Virus record (IMG/VR): IMGVR_UViG_3300037481_000553
Location: 1-63,723 of that record
DNA from: a virus
Reading direction: 5' to 3' (one strand)
DNA length: 63,723 nt
Part shown: positions 1-8,498 of the stretch, piece by piece
How the letters are laid out: each line of letters opens with the position of its first letter
Position numbering within the stretch: position 1 is the first letter of the stretch
Notes under the pieces: generated by a model
Told to the model about the DNA's origin: nothing
Databases searched by the model: none
The model's input: only the letters and a program-made list of their open reading frames with translations
Translations under genes and position numbers: made by a program

Positions 1-127
1 TCGTCATCGGTGAAGACCGTCGTGCCTTGCGTCTGGTTGACCGTAGCCCATTTCGTCGCGCCCGTGGCCTTCTCGTCTTCGGTCAACGTTTCGATATGTG
101 CCCAGCGCACCTGATACGGCTGCGCGG
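1..127. repeat. Terminal direct repeat (contig-end overlap), copy 1
   Basis: Bases 1-127 are identical to 63597-63723. An exact 127-base overlap at the two ends is what de Bruijn assemblers leave when a contig closes on itself at k=127, and the portal reading frame continues through the join without a break. I read it as an assembly overlap of a circular or circularly permuted genome, not as a biological terminal repeat. Confidence 0.93.
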
Positions 128-1274
128 TAGCGGGGAGATAGTTGTACGCGATGAGCCGATCGACGAGCGGGCGGATCATGTACTCTTCGGCGTACCCCGT
201 CTGCCGTCCGTTGACTTGATCCTTCCAGTTGTCGCGATCTTGCGAGGACGCGAGTTCCCCCATCTCAGAGCCAGTGAGGATCCGCTTCGGGATGCCCTTC
301 GAACCAGCAATCTGCGTGAGAATCGCATCGGCCGGGTTCGAGAAGTTCGCCGTGTCGGAGCCGAGCGGCTGCACGTCGACTTTCCTCGTCTGGAGGATGC
401 GACGCATCTGATGCTGATACTCCTCGGCTTGGTCTTTCAGCGCGGTCTTCTCGTCGGGGGTGAGCGCGGCGTCCTTGTCCACCATCAAGTGCAGGCCTTG
501 ATTCGCGCGCAACCAGAACGCTTCAGCACCACCGCCCGTCACCTTGTCCAAGTCATCCAGCAGGTTCCACACGTTCTCCAGTGTGGGGATGCCGTAGACC
601 TCGTTGTCCAAGCACCCCTCGGCGATGTGGATAATGCGCGACCAGTGGACCGGCTTCTGCATCTCGGGGGACGAGATGTCCAAACGTCGTAGCTGGTACG
701 ACGTGGGGAGACCGAAACGCGGCGACGCGGTGTCTTGCTCGAACGTCTGGATGGTCGCATCCACGTAGTTCGCTCCGCTCGTTCCTCCCTGGCTCAGACC
801 CGGCCCACCACCACCCGTGAAAGGGGTCAAGAAGAGGAGCGCGTCCGGCTTCCCCGTCCCCTTCGGCAGTTCCTGATCGTACGGGCCGGCTGCGCCGATG
901 AGGAGAACGCTGTAGTTCGACAACCCCGCAAGGATGTCCGCGCGCTTCAGCACTTCCCAGACCTTCATCCGCGTCACGAGCGCGAGGAACGCCGCTTCGA
1001 ACGCGGTCTCGGTCTTCGGATCCTCGTCTTCGATCACCTCGGGTCCCCCACGCCAAGTCGCTTTCGGGAGTGCTTCGACAATGCGCTTCGCGATGCCTCC
1101 CCGCAAATACCGATCGCGATACTCCTTGTTCGTGATGATGCGGTTGTACCCGAGCACCTCGTAGAGATCGCGCTTGCCTCCGAACGTGATGCCCGCTTGC
1201 CGCATGAACTGCATGCGCTCGATCAGCACCGAAGTCGCCGCGCGCAAGGCGTACGTGTCGGCAGATTCTACCAT
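1..1274 (-). CDS. Portal protein, DUF1073-type, N-terminal part (wraps through contig ends)
   Basis: Ring protein at the head vertex through which DNA is packed and ejected. Reading leftwards from ATG at 1274 the frame is open to base 1 and continues at the right end of the window, giving about 643 residues in total. The start is set by a GAGGAG ribosome-binding site 8 bases upstream, and the gene overlaps the terminase stop by a few bases. The N-terminus reads MVESADTYALRAATSVLI, followed by a core with YEVLGYNRIITNKEYRDRYL and RGGIAKRIVEALPKATWRGG, typical of DUF1073 portals. Position directly after the large terminase supports the call. The family core ends before about residue 480; the remainder carries a GPGSGNFGH linker and an extra domain (see 62939-63723). 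Confidence 0.9.
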   Translation of the reverse strand, partial: MVESADTYALRAATSVLIERMQFMRQAGITFGGKRDLYEVLGYNRIITNKEYRDRYLRGGIAKRIVEALPKATWRGGPEVIEDEDPKTETAFEAAFLALVTRMKVWEVLKRADILAGLSNYSVLLIGAAGPYDQELPKGTGKPDALLFLTPFTGGGGPGLSQGGTSGANYVDATIQTFEQDTASPRFGLPTSYQLRRLDISSPEMQKPVHWSRIIHIAEGCLDNEVYGIPTLENVWNLLDDLDKVTGGGAEAFWLRANQGLHLMVDKDAALTPDEKTALKDQAEEYQHQMRRILQTRKVDVQPLGSDTANFSNPADAILTQIAGSKGIPKRILTGSEMGELASSQDRDNWKDQVNGRQTGYAEEYMIRPLVDRLIAYNYLPATAQPYQVRWAHIETLTEDEKATGATKWATVNQTQGTTVFTDD

Positions 1275-2776
1275 GTGAAGTACTCCTCTTGCGGCTCCGG
1301 CTCCAGCAACACGGCGTTGAAGGCGCATGACGACGCATCGACCCGGTCATCATGCTTGCCAGTGGGGAAGTCGCACAGTTCGCGGATGTACGCGTCGTTC
1401 CAGGGACCACGCACCAAGAAGACGTTACCACCTTCCACTTGTGCGCGCAACGGCTTACTCCGCGTGACCTTATCTCCGCTGATCTCGACGCCTTTGTAAT
1501 CGTACCCTTTGAGCAGCTTCAAGCGCGCGGCCACGACCATCTTGCCCGACGCGCCTCCTTCTTTCTCTTCGCGCTGCCCGCACGCGACGCCATCGGCGTG
1601 CGCGGTGTGCTTCATCAACGCCTCCACGCCGGCCGGCGAGAGTTGATCGCACACCACATCTTCGACGAAGAATTGGTCCTTGTGTTCGCAGATGCGGACG
1701 CCCGCGGTGAAGTCGCCTCCACCTTCGGTCGCCGCGGTATCCCACCCTCGCGCGCGACGCGCGACCTTGGGAGCCGCATCCACAAACTGAAACCACTCGC
1801 GCTTGAACAACCCTCCGCCTTCGGGAGCTGGCGATTGCTGGAGTTGTCCCGCGCTCCCGTACGGACCCAAATCGAGTTCCAGCTGACGCACGATCGCTGG
1901 GGTGAAGAGCGCCGGCCAGAGCAACTCACCTGCGTTGGTGCGGTGATCGAGGGGATCAGGCGTCCAGGTGGGGTCGTTGGCGCGTACGGTTTCGTAGCGC
2001 ATCGGCCAGCACACGTGGTACCATCCGCCACGAGCGAGGAGATGGCCGGCGAGATCGTCTTCGTGCAGACGTTGCATGACGACGATAATCGCCGTATCGC
2101 GGGTCACGCCGCGCGTCGAGATCGTGCCGTCGAACCATTCGTTCGCCGTGCCACGCTCCTGCGCGCTCCGTGCTTGTTCCGCGGTGAGCGGATCGTCGAT
2201 GATGATGCGGTCCGGATGTTCGCCGGTGCCCGGCCCACCCACGGAGGACGCAATGCGCCATCCGCCCGCGTGGTTCTTGAAGAGCGTCTTCTGGTTCTGG
2301 TCGTCGACGAGCGTCACCCCGAAGTACTGCTGATACCACGCCGACTGGATGATCGCGCGCACTTTCAAATTGTCGCGCACGGTGAGATGTCCGGAGTACG
2401 AGGCGGTCAGGTACCGCAACTCCGGTGCCGTCGCCCACTCCCACGCCGGCCAGATCACCGAAATCAGCAACGACTTCATCGTGCCGGGTGGCACGTTCAC
2501 GAGCAGACGTTTGATCTCCCCGCGCGAGACCTGTTCCAGCAGCGTGCAGAGTTCATCGATATGCCAATTCGGGACGAAGGCCTTGATGGGTTCGACGATC
2601 GGCCAGACATGTTCGAGAAACACGCGGAGCGAGCGCTGGCATAAGGCGGCATGCTGAGCGTCGGCGTCGTTCGTATTCGTATTCGGAGGGAGAAACGGCT
2701 GCATCCGCTGCAACATGCGGTCGACGACGCGCGTGTACGCGTCGGCCGGCGGTGGAGCGGTCGCTACGTGCGGCAT
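1268..2776 (-). CDS. terL: Terminase large subunit (ATPase-nuclease)
   Basis: Packaging motor that pumps DNA into the prohead and cuts it. The protein is 502 residues, a normal length. The ATPase half has a phage-type Walker A, VNVPPGTMKS near residues 93-102, and Walker B RIIIDDPL near 190. The C-terminal RNase H-like nuclease shows RGWDTAATEGGGDFTAGV near 345 and a late acidic motif, DDRVDASS. It overlaps the small terminase end by 13 bases and the portal start by 7 bases, so the three are translationally coupled. The start at 2776 has only a weak ribosome-binding site, consistent with coupling. Confidence 0.93.
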   Translation of the reverse strand: MPHVATAPPPADAYTRVVDRMLQRMQPFLPPNTNTNDADAQHAALCQRSLRVFLEHVWPIVEPIKAFVPNWHIDELCTLLEQVSRGEIKRLLVNVPPGTMKSLLISVIWPAWEWATAPELRYLTASYSGHLTVRDNLKVRAIIQSAWYQQYFGVTLVDDQNQKTLFKNHAGGWRIASSVGGPGTGEHPDRIIIDDPLTAEQARSAQERGTANEWFDGTISTRGVTRDTAIIVVMQRLHEDDLAGHLLARGGWYHVCWPMRYETVRANDPTWTPDPLDHRTNAGELLWPALFTPAIVRQLELDLGPYGSAGQLQQSPAPEGGGLFKREWFQFVDAAPKVARRARGWDTAATEGGGDFTAGVRICEHKDQFFVEDVVCDQLSPAGVEALMKHTAHADGVACGQREEKEGGASGKMVVAARLKLLKGYDYKGVEISGDKVTRSKPLRAQVEGGNVFLVRGPWNDAYIRELCDFPTGKHDDRVDASSCAFNAVLLEPEPQEEYFTW

Positions 2777-3435
2777 TCGACGGGCGTCGTCGTCACGGGA
2801 TCCTCATCAACGGCCACACGCGTCGTCGGCGCATTCGCTCGCGCCGACAGCGTGACCTGAATGTCCTGGTAGATGGCCGCGAAGATCGCGCGATCGGTGA
2901 CGTGCTTGCGCACGGCATCCACCAGTTTGTCGACGATGATCAAGACGCGGTCGACCGACAGCATCGACTGCGCTTGTTCGCGTCGCTTCATTTCCGAATC
3001 CATCAACATGCGGAGTTGCCCAGCGAGCTGGTCCCACTTCGGCCACTTGCCGTGTTCCGCGGCGCGTTCCATCCGCGCGAGCACCAACGAAATTTCCGCC
3101 TTCATCGTGAGCCAATCCGAATCTTCGGTGCTCTTGCGGAAGCGATCGGCGATGCCTTCTGGAAGCAGCGCGTAGCGCGACTTCCCCCCGTGTTTGTAGT
3201 TGGGCGACGCGAGGCCGATGGGCTGAGTGCCACCATGCATCCGACAGCGCGTCCGTCCGACACACGGACGGTTCGTGCAGTAGTGCGTGGGGAGCGTGCG
3301 ATTGGGAGTGCCGTCCTCGTTCTTCGGCTGGTGCAAGCGCGACCCGCAGCGTCCTTCAATGGGCGCAGTGCTCCCCGCACGTGAGCGATTCGCGCGCAGT
3401 GTGGAAGAGCGAGCAGGATGCGTGAGGGTGCGCAT
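2764..3435 (-). CDS. terS: Probable terminase small subunit with zinc/HGG motif
   Basis: The 223-residue protein directly precedes the large terminase and overlaps it. Residues about 53-85 contain CTNRPCVGRTRCRMHGG followed by PIGLASPNYKHGGKSRY. This Cys-rich HGG segment is common in small terminase-like proteins of phages and could bind zinc or DNA. The rest is helical and charged, ending in an Ala/Thr-rich tail. The recognition subunit role is inferred from position. The ATG at 3435 has no visible ribosome-binding site, but a GATAAT box lies at 3446-3451 on the minus strand, so the message could be nearly leaderless. Alternatively translation starts further in, ahead of the RCGSRLHQPKNEDG segment, which looks like the start of the conserved part. 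Confidence 0.65.
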   Translation of the reverse strand: MRTLTHPARSSTLRANRSRAGSTAPIEGRCGSRLHQPKNEDGTPNRTLPTHYCTNRPCVGRTRCRMHGGTQPIGLASPNYKHGGKSRYALLPEGIADRFRKSTEDSDWLTMKAEISLVLARMERAAEHGKWPKWDQLAGQLRMLMDSEMKRREQAQSMLSVDRVLIIVDKLVDAVRKHVTDRAIFAAIYQDIQVTLSARANAPTTRVAVDEDPVTTTPVECRT

Positions 3436-4844
3436 GTCGTATGTGATTATCGCGAATTGACCCTGGTCTCCCCCCGACTCCTTTTCCGTTTTTCACGCGG
3501 CCGAAACGACGCGAACCCATGTGCGGACCTCACAGATTCGACGCCGACCCTCATCCCAGCTCAATCTCGCACCCCCCTGGGGTGGGTCAAGCACCCCCCC
3601 CTCTCCGTCTCTTTGTTTTTATTTTATTTTTATACTTATGATTTTTAATACCATCCTAGCTCACAGTAGGAGGGGGGTCTCACCCCCCTCAAAAGGGGTA
3701 CCTACCCCACGGGGGTGCCGGTTTGAGCTAGGAGACCCTCAAACACGAAACCTGTGAGGTCCGCCCATGAGTTTGCGTGGTTTCTCCCTAAGAGACAAAA
3801 CGATGTTTGCTAGCATTCCGCACGTAGCCAGCTATAATCCTCCTCCTCCATGGTTTCCCGAGCGCACGACACTGACCTCCGCGCGACCGCACCCCCCGTT
3901 TCGGTCGCACCCCCCTAATTGTCAGTGGCTCAAGAAAGGAGGGGGGTCTCACCCCCTCACACCCCCTATTTCTTCCCACCGCGCGACGGATGACCACCCC
4001 CCCTCAAAACAGGGGGGGGGTGCCGCGGGACGCGGTTGCGTTCCAAGGAAGAAACGGAGCCATGCGGTACAGGGACCGTTTCTCGCCATCTCAGACCCTC
4101 CCTGCGCCTGCACGATTTCATTCTCGCCACGCCAGGCCTCTCATTCTCCCGTGAAGGCGACCTCATGGCCTGTCTCGTTCAAAATCGACACGTACGGCTG
4201 AGGTGCGTTTGGTCAATTCCGCACATTATTTTACCCCCGTGTACGATTGTGTGTAACTCCCACGCCTCCTATGACTTACCACGACGTGTTTTCTCCCTGA
4301 CCGACCGTTTCTGCGGGGGGAAGAAGGAACGCGCGCACACGAGGCCTCACAATGGGGATACGTTCGACGCTCATTGACAAGCACATACGGCGCTTCGGGA
4401 AGGGGGAGGGACCCCAGCGCGAGTCGCGCAGCAGCCGGGCGGTGGCGAGCCGGTGGCGATAGGCGACAAGGCACCACGCAAGCGACTGGGCCGGACCGAA
4501 GAACGACGCGCCGTATGGAACATGCCAGGCGGACCATACAGACGATGACCGCCCGGCGCTGTGGCCACCAGCACGACCACTGGCCGAAGACCTCCACGAA
4601 GCGAATCGAGGACGCGGTCCGAAAGACCCGAAAGCCGTCACGCGGCGTCCCCTCGTGCACACCAGCCCACGCAGGCTGGCCAGTAGTGGAAGGCGACCAC
4701 GCAAGAACCACTCACTCAACGGGAGAGAGGGGTGCGATGCGGCTGGAATGCCGCGCGCACCTGAACCCCCCCGCGCACCTCGCGCGGCTGGTCTCAAGGC
4801 CAGACACCACACCACACCACACCACACACACAAGGAGACATGAC
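3436..4844. other. Non-coding divergent control region, candidate replication origin
   Basis: About 1.4 kb separates the leftward structural genes from the rightward early genes and holds no convincing gene. It contains a 40-base AT-rich tract at 3612-3652 in an otherwise GC-rich genome. Nested inverted repeats surround it: 13-base arms at 3523-3535 and 3752-3764, and 10-base arms at 3654-3663 and 3724-3733. There are also many G6/C6 hairpins: 3670-3690, a near copy at 3939-3958, and 3995-4021. A TATAAT box is at 3833-3838 but without a good -35. The layout fits a promoter region plus an unwinding element and iterons, but no promoter can be placed firmly. Open frames here have atypical residue composition and no ribosome-binding sites. 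Confidence 0.5.
3670..3690. repeat. G6/C6 hairpin, member of a local repeat family
   Basis: The sequence gaggggggt, loop ctc, acccccctc forms a perfect 9-bp stem. A nearly identical unit (ggaggggggtctcaccccc) is repeated at 3938-3956, and further G/C-run hairpins follow at 3995-4021. The copies sit within 350 bases in the divergent control region just after the AT-rich tract. They could be protein-binding iterons, transcription pause hairpins or parts of an origin. Confidence 0.6.
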
Positions 4845-5324
4845 ATGAGAAAACGACGCACCGGCGACGCCCGTATGGTTGATGTGTACGACACCAGCGG
4901 TTGCACACACCTCCTGATGTCCTGCCCGCTCTCCGTCGTCCGCTCGCTCTTCGACCTCGCGCCCGCGGCGATGGAGCGACTCGATGCGCTCTTCACCCCC
5001 GGAGCCGGCATCTTCGTCGTGGATTTCTGCTTCAACCACCGCACGACGCCGCTCGGCTTCAACTGGCTGTACTTCAAGCGCGGCGACATCAAGGTCACAC
5101 GGCTCGTGCAAATCACCTCGGTCGACATGAACGGATTCTGCGGCCGCGACCTGCATCCCGACGACCGGAAAGACATCGGCCGGGTGATGGTCGTGGACAA
5201 AGTGGAATTCTGCGACGACGAAGAAGGCAACGACGAATTCGACGCCGTCTGCTTCACGTGCCACGACATCGAACATCCCGACTACAAGCTGGAACTCATG
5301 GACCACGAAATCGACGCGGTGTAG
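4845..5324 (+). CDS. Unrecognised early protein, first gene of the rightward block
   Basis: The 159-residue acidic protein is not recognised. It starts with a basic MRKRRTGDAR stretch, then has a compact alpha/beta-like body with several Cys residues (SGCTHLL, FCFNH, GFCGRD, CFTCHD), and ends in DHEIDAV. The ATG at 4845 is chosen because AGGAG lies 12 bases upstream in the leader AGGAGACATGACATG that recurs before many genes of this block. The leader is preceded by a CA-rich tandem repeat (4804-4832). As the first gene after the control region it is probably early and well expressed. Confidence 0.75.
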   Translation: MRKRRTGDARMVDVYDTSGCTHLLMSCPLSVVRSLFDLAPAAMERLDALFTPGAGIFVVDFCFNHRTTPLGFNWLYFKRGDIKVTRLVQITSVDMNGFCGRDLHPDDRKDIGRVMVVDKVEFCDDEEGNDEFDAVCFTCHDIEHPDYKLELMDHEIDAV

Positions 5325-5416
5325 CGATTGCGGGGAGGCGGCGACGCGGGTCGCCGTCCTCCCGGAGTCAACACCGACACCACCCACCACTCATCATCAC
5401 CACAGGAGCACAGACC

Positions 5417-5977
5417 ATGCCGAAAGTCACCTTCGTCAAGAAAGCGCGCAAGGCCATCCCCGATGCCGGCATCCAAGCGGGCGACGCCTACTACTGGTGG
5501 AAATTCCGCTTCGGCGGCATCCACCGCTCGCTCACGCCACCGAAGCCGAGCCAACTCACGCAGTCGACCTTCCTCTCCACCGTGCTCGGACTGCAGGAGC
5601 AGGCCGAAGACATCACCTCCCGGCTGCGCAACGGCGACCTGACCTGCAGCGACGCGGAGAGCGACCTCTCCAACCTCGCCGACGAACTCCGGAGCGCGGG
5701 CGATGACGCGCAGTCGTCGCTCGACAACATGCCCGAAGGCTTGCAGCAAGGCGACACCGGACAGCTGCTCCAGGAGCGCGCGGACCAGGCCGAAACGACC
5801 GCCGACGAACTGGAGAACATCGACGTACCAGACGACGACACCATCGACGACGACGACTGCGACTTCCCCGCGGACGCCACCGACGAGCAGAAGGAAGACG
5901 CGCGCGAGGCGAAGCGGCAGGAACTGCGCGAGACCATGGCCGACGACATCGACGGCATCGACTGGAGTTTCTCGTAA
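5417..5977 (+). CDS. Unrecognised acidic coiled-coil protein
   Basis: The protein has 186 residues. The first 45 are basic and aromatic (KKARKAIPDAG, YYWWKFRFGGIHRSL). The rest is strongly acidic and helical, with heptad-like stretches and an Asp-rich run near residue 140 (DDDTIDDDDCDFP). Such a basic-head, acidic-tail layout is seen in DNA-mimic or nucleic-acid-binding phage proteins, but no family is recognised. The start at 5417 follows CAGGAG and a CA-rich leader. Confidence 0.75.
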   Translation: MPKVTFVKKARKAIPDAGIQAGDAYYWWKFRFGGIHRSLTPPKPSQLTQSTFLSTVLGLQEQAEDITSRLRNGDLTCSDAESDLSNLADELRSAGDDAQSSLDNMPEGLQQGDTGQLLQERADQAETTADELENIDVPDDDTIDDDDCDFPADATDEQKEDAREAKRQELRETMADDIDGIDWSFS

Positions 5978-6031
5978 CCCAACACCCGTTCACCCAACAC
6001 CCAACATCCAACACCAGCAGGAGACATGACC

Positions 6032-6679
6032 ATGACCACCAAGACCCCGAAGCTCACCCCCGCAGAGAAGAAGGCACTCCTCGAAGCCGAAAGCGCCCGC
6101 AAGCGCCAGGCCGAGAAAGCCAAGCAGACCCGCGAGCGGCTCGTGCGGCTGCAGACCTTCCGCAACCTCGACACGCTGCCCTACTCGACGCTCGACGACC
6201 TCGGCTTCATGCTCCGCGACCTGCTGCGCAAGATGCTCGACGCCCAGCGCTACTGCGTCCAGTACGCCGAGCAGCTGCGCAAGCGCTGCGAAGAAGTCGC
6301 CACGAACGTCGCGGCCGGCGGGACGGGATTCTACACGAACCCGATGGACAACGGCGATGCGGCTAGCAGCTACGCCAAGTACCTCACGCTCCGCGAACTC
6401 GGACCGGACACCTTCTACGCGGCCGGCTACTACACGATGAAAATCGTCACCATGCTCGGCGTCGCCGCGGAAGCCGAGACCTCGCGGCTCTTCTCGGTGC
6501 GCGATGCGGGCAGCGAAGGCTACGCCATCGCCAATGGCGACGTCTGGGGCGTCGAGCGCTACGCCTCTGAGGATGCCGCCTGGGTCGCGCTCGACGAGCA
6601 GTGGACCGCGGCCAGGAACACCCGTCGCGAAGCGCTCGTGACGCTGTGGAACGCCGCGGTCGGCACGGAGGTGGCGTGA
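6032..6679 (+). CDS. Unrecognised early protein with basic coiled-coil N-terminus
   Basis: The 215-residue protein has a Lys/Ala/Glu-rich first 45 residues (LTPAEKKALLEAESARKRQ) that should form a charged helix, then a mostly helical domain with RYCVQYAEQLRKRCEE. The C-terminal third has more mixed structure (SVRDAGSEGYAIANGDVWG). An ATG at 6026 is also in frame, but only 6032 keeps the 13-base distance from AGGAG seen in sister genes. A direct CA-rich repeat (cccaacacccaac-type) lies upstream at 5978-6012. Function unknown. Confidence 0.75.
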   Translation: MTTKTPKLTPAEKKALLEAESARKRQAEKAKQTRERLVRLQTFRNLDTLPYSTLDDLGFMLRDLLRKMLDAQRYCVQYAEQLRKRCEEVATNVAAGGTGFYTNPMDNGDAASSYAKYLTLRELGPDTFYAAGYYTMKIVTMLGVAAEAETSRLFSVRDAGSEGYAIANGDVWGVERYASEDAAWVALDEQWTAARNTRREALVTLWNAAVGTEVA

Positions 6680-6759
6680 AGACGCGCATCGCCGGCCCGT
6701 TCTTCTTGGGGATGCTGCTCGGCGGCATCCTCGCCTTTCTTCTGACCTTCGGATTCTAG
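6676..6759 (+). CDS. 27-residue single-span membrane peptide
   Basis: GTG at 6676 overlaps the stop of the previous gene and follows GGAGG by 4-5 bases. The frame encodes VKTRIAGPFFLGMLLGGILA then FLLTFGF and stop: one positively charged residue pair followed by about 20 hydrophobic residues with small Gly residues. Its TAG stop is part of the AGGAG site of the next gene, so the three genes are tightly packed. Such tiny membrane peptides are common in phages, but the role is unknown. Confidence 0.6.
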   Translation: MKTRIAGPFFLGMLLGGILAFLLTFGF

Positions 6760-6769
6760 GAGACAGAAC

Positions 6770-7471
6770 ATGACCAGCAAGACGACGCTCCGCCCGGTGC
6801 TCTCAGACGCCACCTTCGCCAACCTCGCGACCGGGGACCGCTTCCAGTGGCCGGGCATCGAAGGCATCGAGGCCAACACCTACAAGAAGCTCTCGCCGCG
6901 TCGCGCCATCCTCGTGTTCTCGGAGAAGATGCGCGACCTGACCGGCGTCGTCCCCTTCGCCATGAAGCCGACGCAAGGCGTTAAGAGCTTCGTGCACTGC
7001 GACGAGTGCGGGAGCAACCTGGAAGTCAACGCCCACGGCTCCATCGGCTGCGTGCATTGCCATTCCATCGGCTGCTCGGGTTGCGCGCACCCGGAGGAAA
7101 AGGACCTCGACCCCACGCTCAACGACGCCATCGCCGAGGTCGTGCGCACCACGTGGCACGGTGACGACGCCACCCTCGACACCCTGCACCGCTACTTCCA
7201 CGGCCCGCGGACATGCGAGGAATTCGACGCGCTCGACGCGACCACCAGGCAGCAGGTCAAAGACGTGCGCACGATTATTCGCACGCTGAAAGACCGCACG
7301 CAGACCGACCACTGCGAACGGCTCCGCACGTTCCTCCAGAGCGTGGCGACGCAAGCGGTCGACGCACAGAACGCCATCGGGAACACCGACGCGGTCGAGG
7401 ACATCCTCGCCTACATCGAAAAAGACCTCAAGCGCGCGGCTGCGCACAACGCCGCGCTTCGCACCTTCTGA
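6770..7471 (+). CDS. Unrecognised zinc-ribbon early protein
   Basis: The protein has 233 residues. Residues about 75-106 hold CDECGSNLEV and GCVHCHSIGCSGC, a Cys/His cluster that can bind one or two zinc ions. The N-terminal part resembles a small beta domain (GDRFQWPGIEGIEANTYKKL). The C-terminal 120 residues are helical (TLNDAIAEVVRTTW, VKDVRTIIRTLKD). No family recognised; nucleic-acid binding is possible from the ribbon. The start at 6770 has the standard AGGAGACAGAAC leader. Confidence 0.75.
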   Translation: MTSKTTLRPVLSDATFANLATGDRFQWPGIEGIEANTYKKLSPRRAILVFSEKMRDLTGVVPFAMKPTQGVKSFVHCDECGSNLEVNAHGSIGCVHCHSIGCSGCAHPEEKDLDPTLNDAIAEVVRTTWHGDDATLDTLHRYFHGPRTCEEFDALDATTRQQVKDVRTIIRTLKDRTQTDHCERLRTFLQSVATQAVDAQNAIGNTDAVEDILAYIEKDLKRAAAHNAALRTF

Positions 7472-7485
7472 CCAGGAGACCTGAC

Positions 7486-7606
7486 ATGAAGAACCGCGGG
7501 CGGAGGCAACATCGTCCGCGTGTCACTCGCCACGCAAGCGGACTACGGGAGTGGCGACCCGGCGTATGCCACCGACTTCCCGCGCGCCATCGACCCGAGG
7601 GATTGA
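7486..7606 (+). pseudogene. Small gene, apparently frameshifted after codon 5
   Basis: A perfect block leader (AGGAGACCTGACATG) precedes ATG at 7486. The initiation frame reads MKNRGRRQHRPRV with Arg-rich, non-coding-like composition and runs into the next gene. The frame one base over gives GGGNIVRVSLATQADYGSGD and PAYATDFPRAIDPRD then a stop at 7604-7606, exactly where the next gene begins. Removing one base near 7501 joins MKNRG to this sequence. It is either a recent inactivation, an assembly error in the GCGGGCGG run, or a genuine frameshift. Product unknown. Confidence 0.45.
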
Positions 7607-7608
7607 CT

Positions 7609-7833
7609 ATGGACGGACCGACCTCACTCCAGGAGCTGCTCGAACGCATCCGCCTCCTCAGCGGCAAGGCGGAGACCATCGAAATCGAGTTCTTCGGTCA
7701 CGCAGAGCGCGACGATTTGTCGAGGCTGCTCGTGACCTATCCCGACGGCCAGCAGGCGGAGATTCTCGTCATCAGCAAGGACATCGCCGACGAGATTCGC
7801 GCGCTGGACCAGACCACCACCACCATTCACTGA
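7609..7833 (+). CDS. Small acidic protein, unrecognised
   Basis: The 74-residue protein begins MDGPTSLQELLERIRLL, has a beta-rich centre (ETIEIEFFGHAERDDL, QAEILVISKDIADEI) and ends TTTTIH. The ATG at 7609 follows GAGGGATTGACT. It looks like a compact alpha/beta fold. The frame is also open upstream as far as 7486, but the upstream part has unlike composition, so the short form is preferred. No function can be assigned. Confidence 0.65.
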   Translation: MDGPTSLQELLERIRLLSGKAETIEIEFFGHAERDDLSRLLVTYPDGQQAEILVISKDIADEIRALDQTTTTIH

Positions 7834-7845
7834 AGGAGACATGAC

Positions 7846-8487
7846 ATGAAGCGCGCACGCAAACCCCGACCCCTCACGTTGCTCCAGAAGCGCACGTTCC
7901 TCGCGGCCATCCCCGTGCCTCCGGGCATGCTCGCGTCGTTCCACGACGAGCAGCAGGACCGCTGGAACACGAAAGCGCAGAAGACCCTGCCCGAGCCGGT
8001 GCCCACGGCCATCTTCGCCGGCGACGGGGTGACCATCCGCATCGAGATGAACGGCAACGGCGATTACATGCACGGCTGCGGGCACACGAACTTCACCACT
8101 TGCCACGGCGAGCGCACTTACGACCGCACCGGCGTCGACGACAGCTTCTACGTGCACGCGGCATGGCTCAAGACGCCCGCGGAGACGCCGGAGCAGGTGG
8201 GCGCGACGCTCCTGGAGCAGTTGGCGCGCGTCGCCAAGTCGCGCGAACACGCCAAGCAATCGGTCATCGTGCCTGGTCTCGGCTACTCCGTCACGCCGGA
8301 GCAGCGCGCCAAGTACACGGCCGACCTCATCGCCGGTCACGCCGTCCGGTTCACCCCGTCCGGCTTCGGCACGGGCTACAGCCTCACCATCCTTCGGCGG
8401 TCGCGCTGGGACAAAGCCGCGAAGCCGGAGACGGCCGCGTTCTTCGGGGTCCGTGCGCTCTTCATCGAAACCTTGGACTGCGACTGA
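7846..8487 (+). CDS. Unrecognised early protein with Cys/His cluster
   Basis: The protein has 213 residues. A basic start (MKRARKPRPLTLLQKR) is followed by a segment with MHGCGHTNFTTCHGERTY near residues 70-87, a possible metal site. A predicted helix-rich middle (VGATLLEQLARVAKSREHAK) and a C-terminal part with GYSLTILRR follow. Start with the exact leader AGGAGACATGACATG. It partly resembles unclassified phage proteins only, so no role is claimed. Confidence 0.75.
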   Translation: MKRARKPRPLTLLQKRTFLAAIPVPPGMLASFHDEQQDRWNTKAQKTLPEPVPTAIFAGDGVTIRIEMNGNGDYMHGCGHTNFTTCHGERTYDRTGVDDSFYVHAAWLKTPAETPEQVGATLLEQLARVAKSREHAKQSVIVPGLGYSVTPEQRAKYTADLIAGHAVRFTPSGFGTGYSLTILRRSRWDKAAKPETAAFFGVRALFIETLDCD

Positions 8488-8498
8488 TGAGATATGAC

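Noticed and set aside
553-1431. Long Arg/Ser-rich frames opposite or beside the portal and terminase genes
   Set aside because: They are shadows of high-GC third-position bias; the portal frame has family motifs and a ribosome-binding site.
3446-3838. GATAAT and TATAAT boxes as definite promoters
   Set aside because: Neither has a -35 hexamer at 16-18 bases; kept only as suggestions.
3571-4021. G/C repeats as a CRISPR array
   Set aside because: Units are palindromic G/C runs of variable length without regular spacers.
3767-4377. Open frames in the divergent control region
   Set aside because: Composition is Pro/Arg/Ser-rich and dictated by G/C runs; no ribosome-binding site, so treated as non-coding.
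4374-4844. Upstream extension of the first early gene
   Set aside because: The frame is open but lacks an initiation site and is unlike the conserved-looking part; start at 4845 has the repeated leader.
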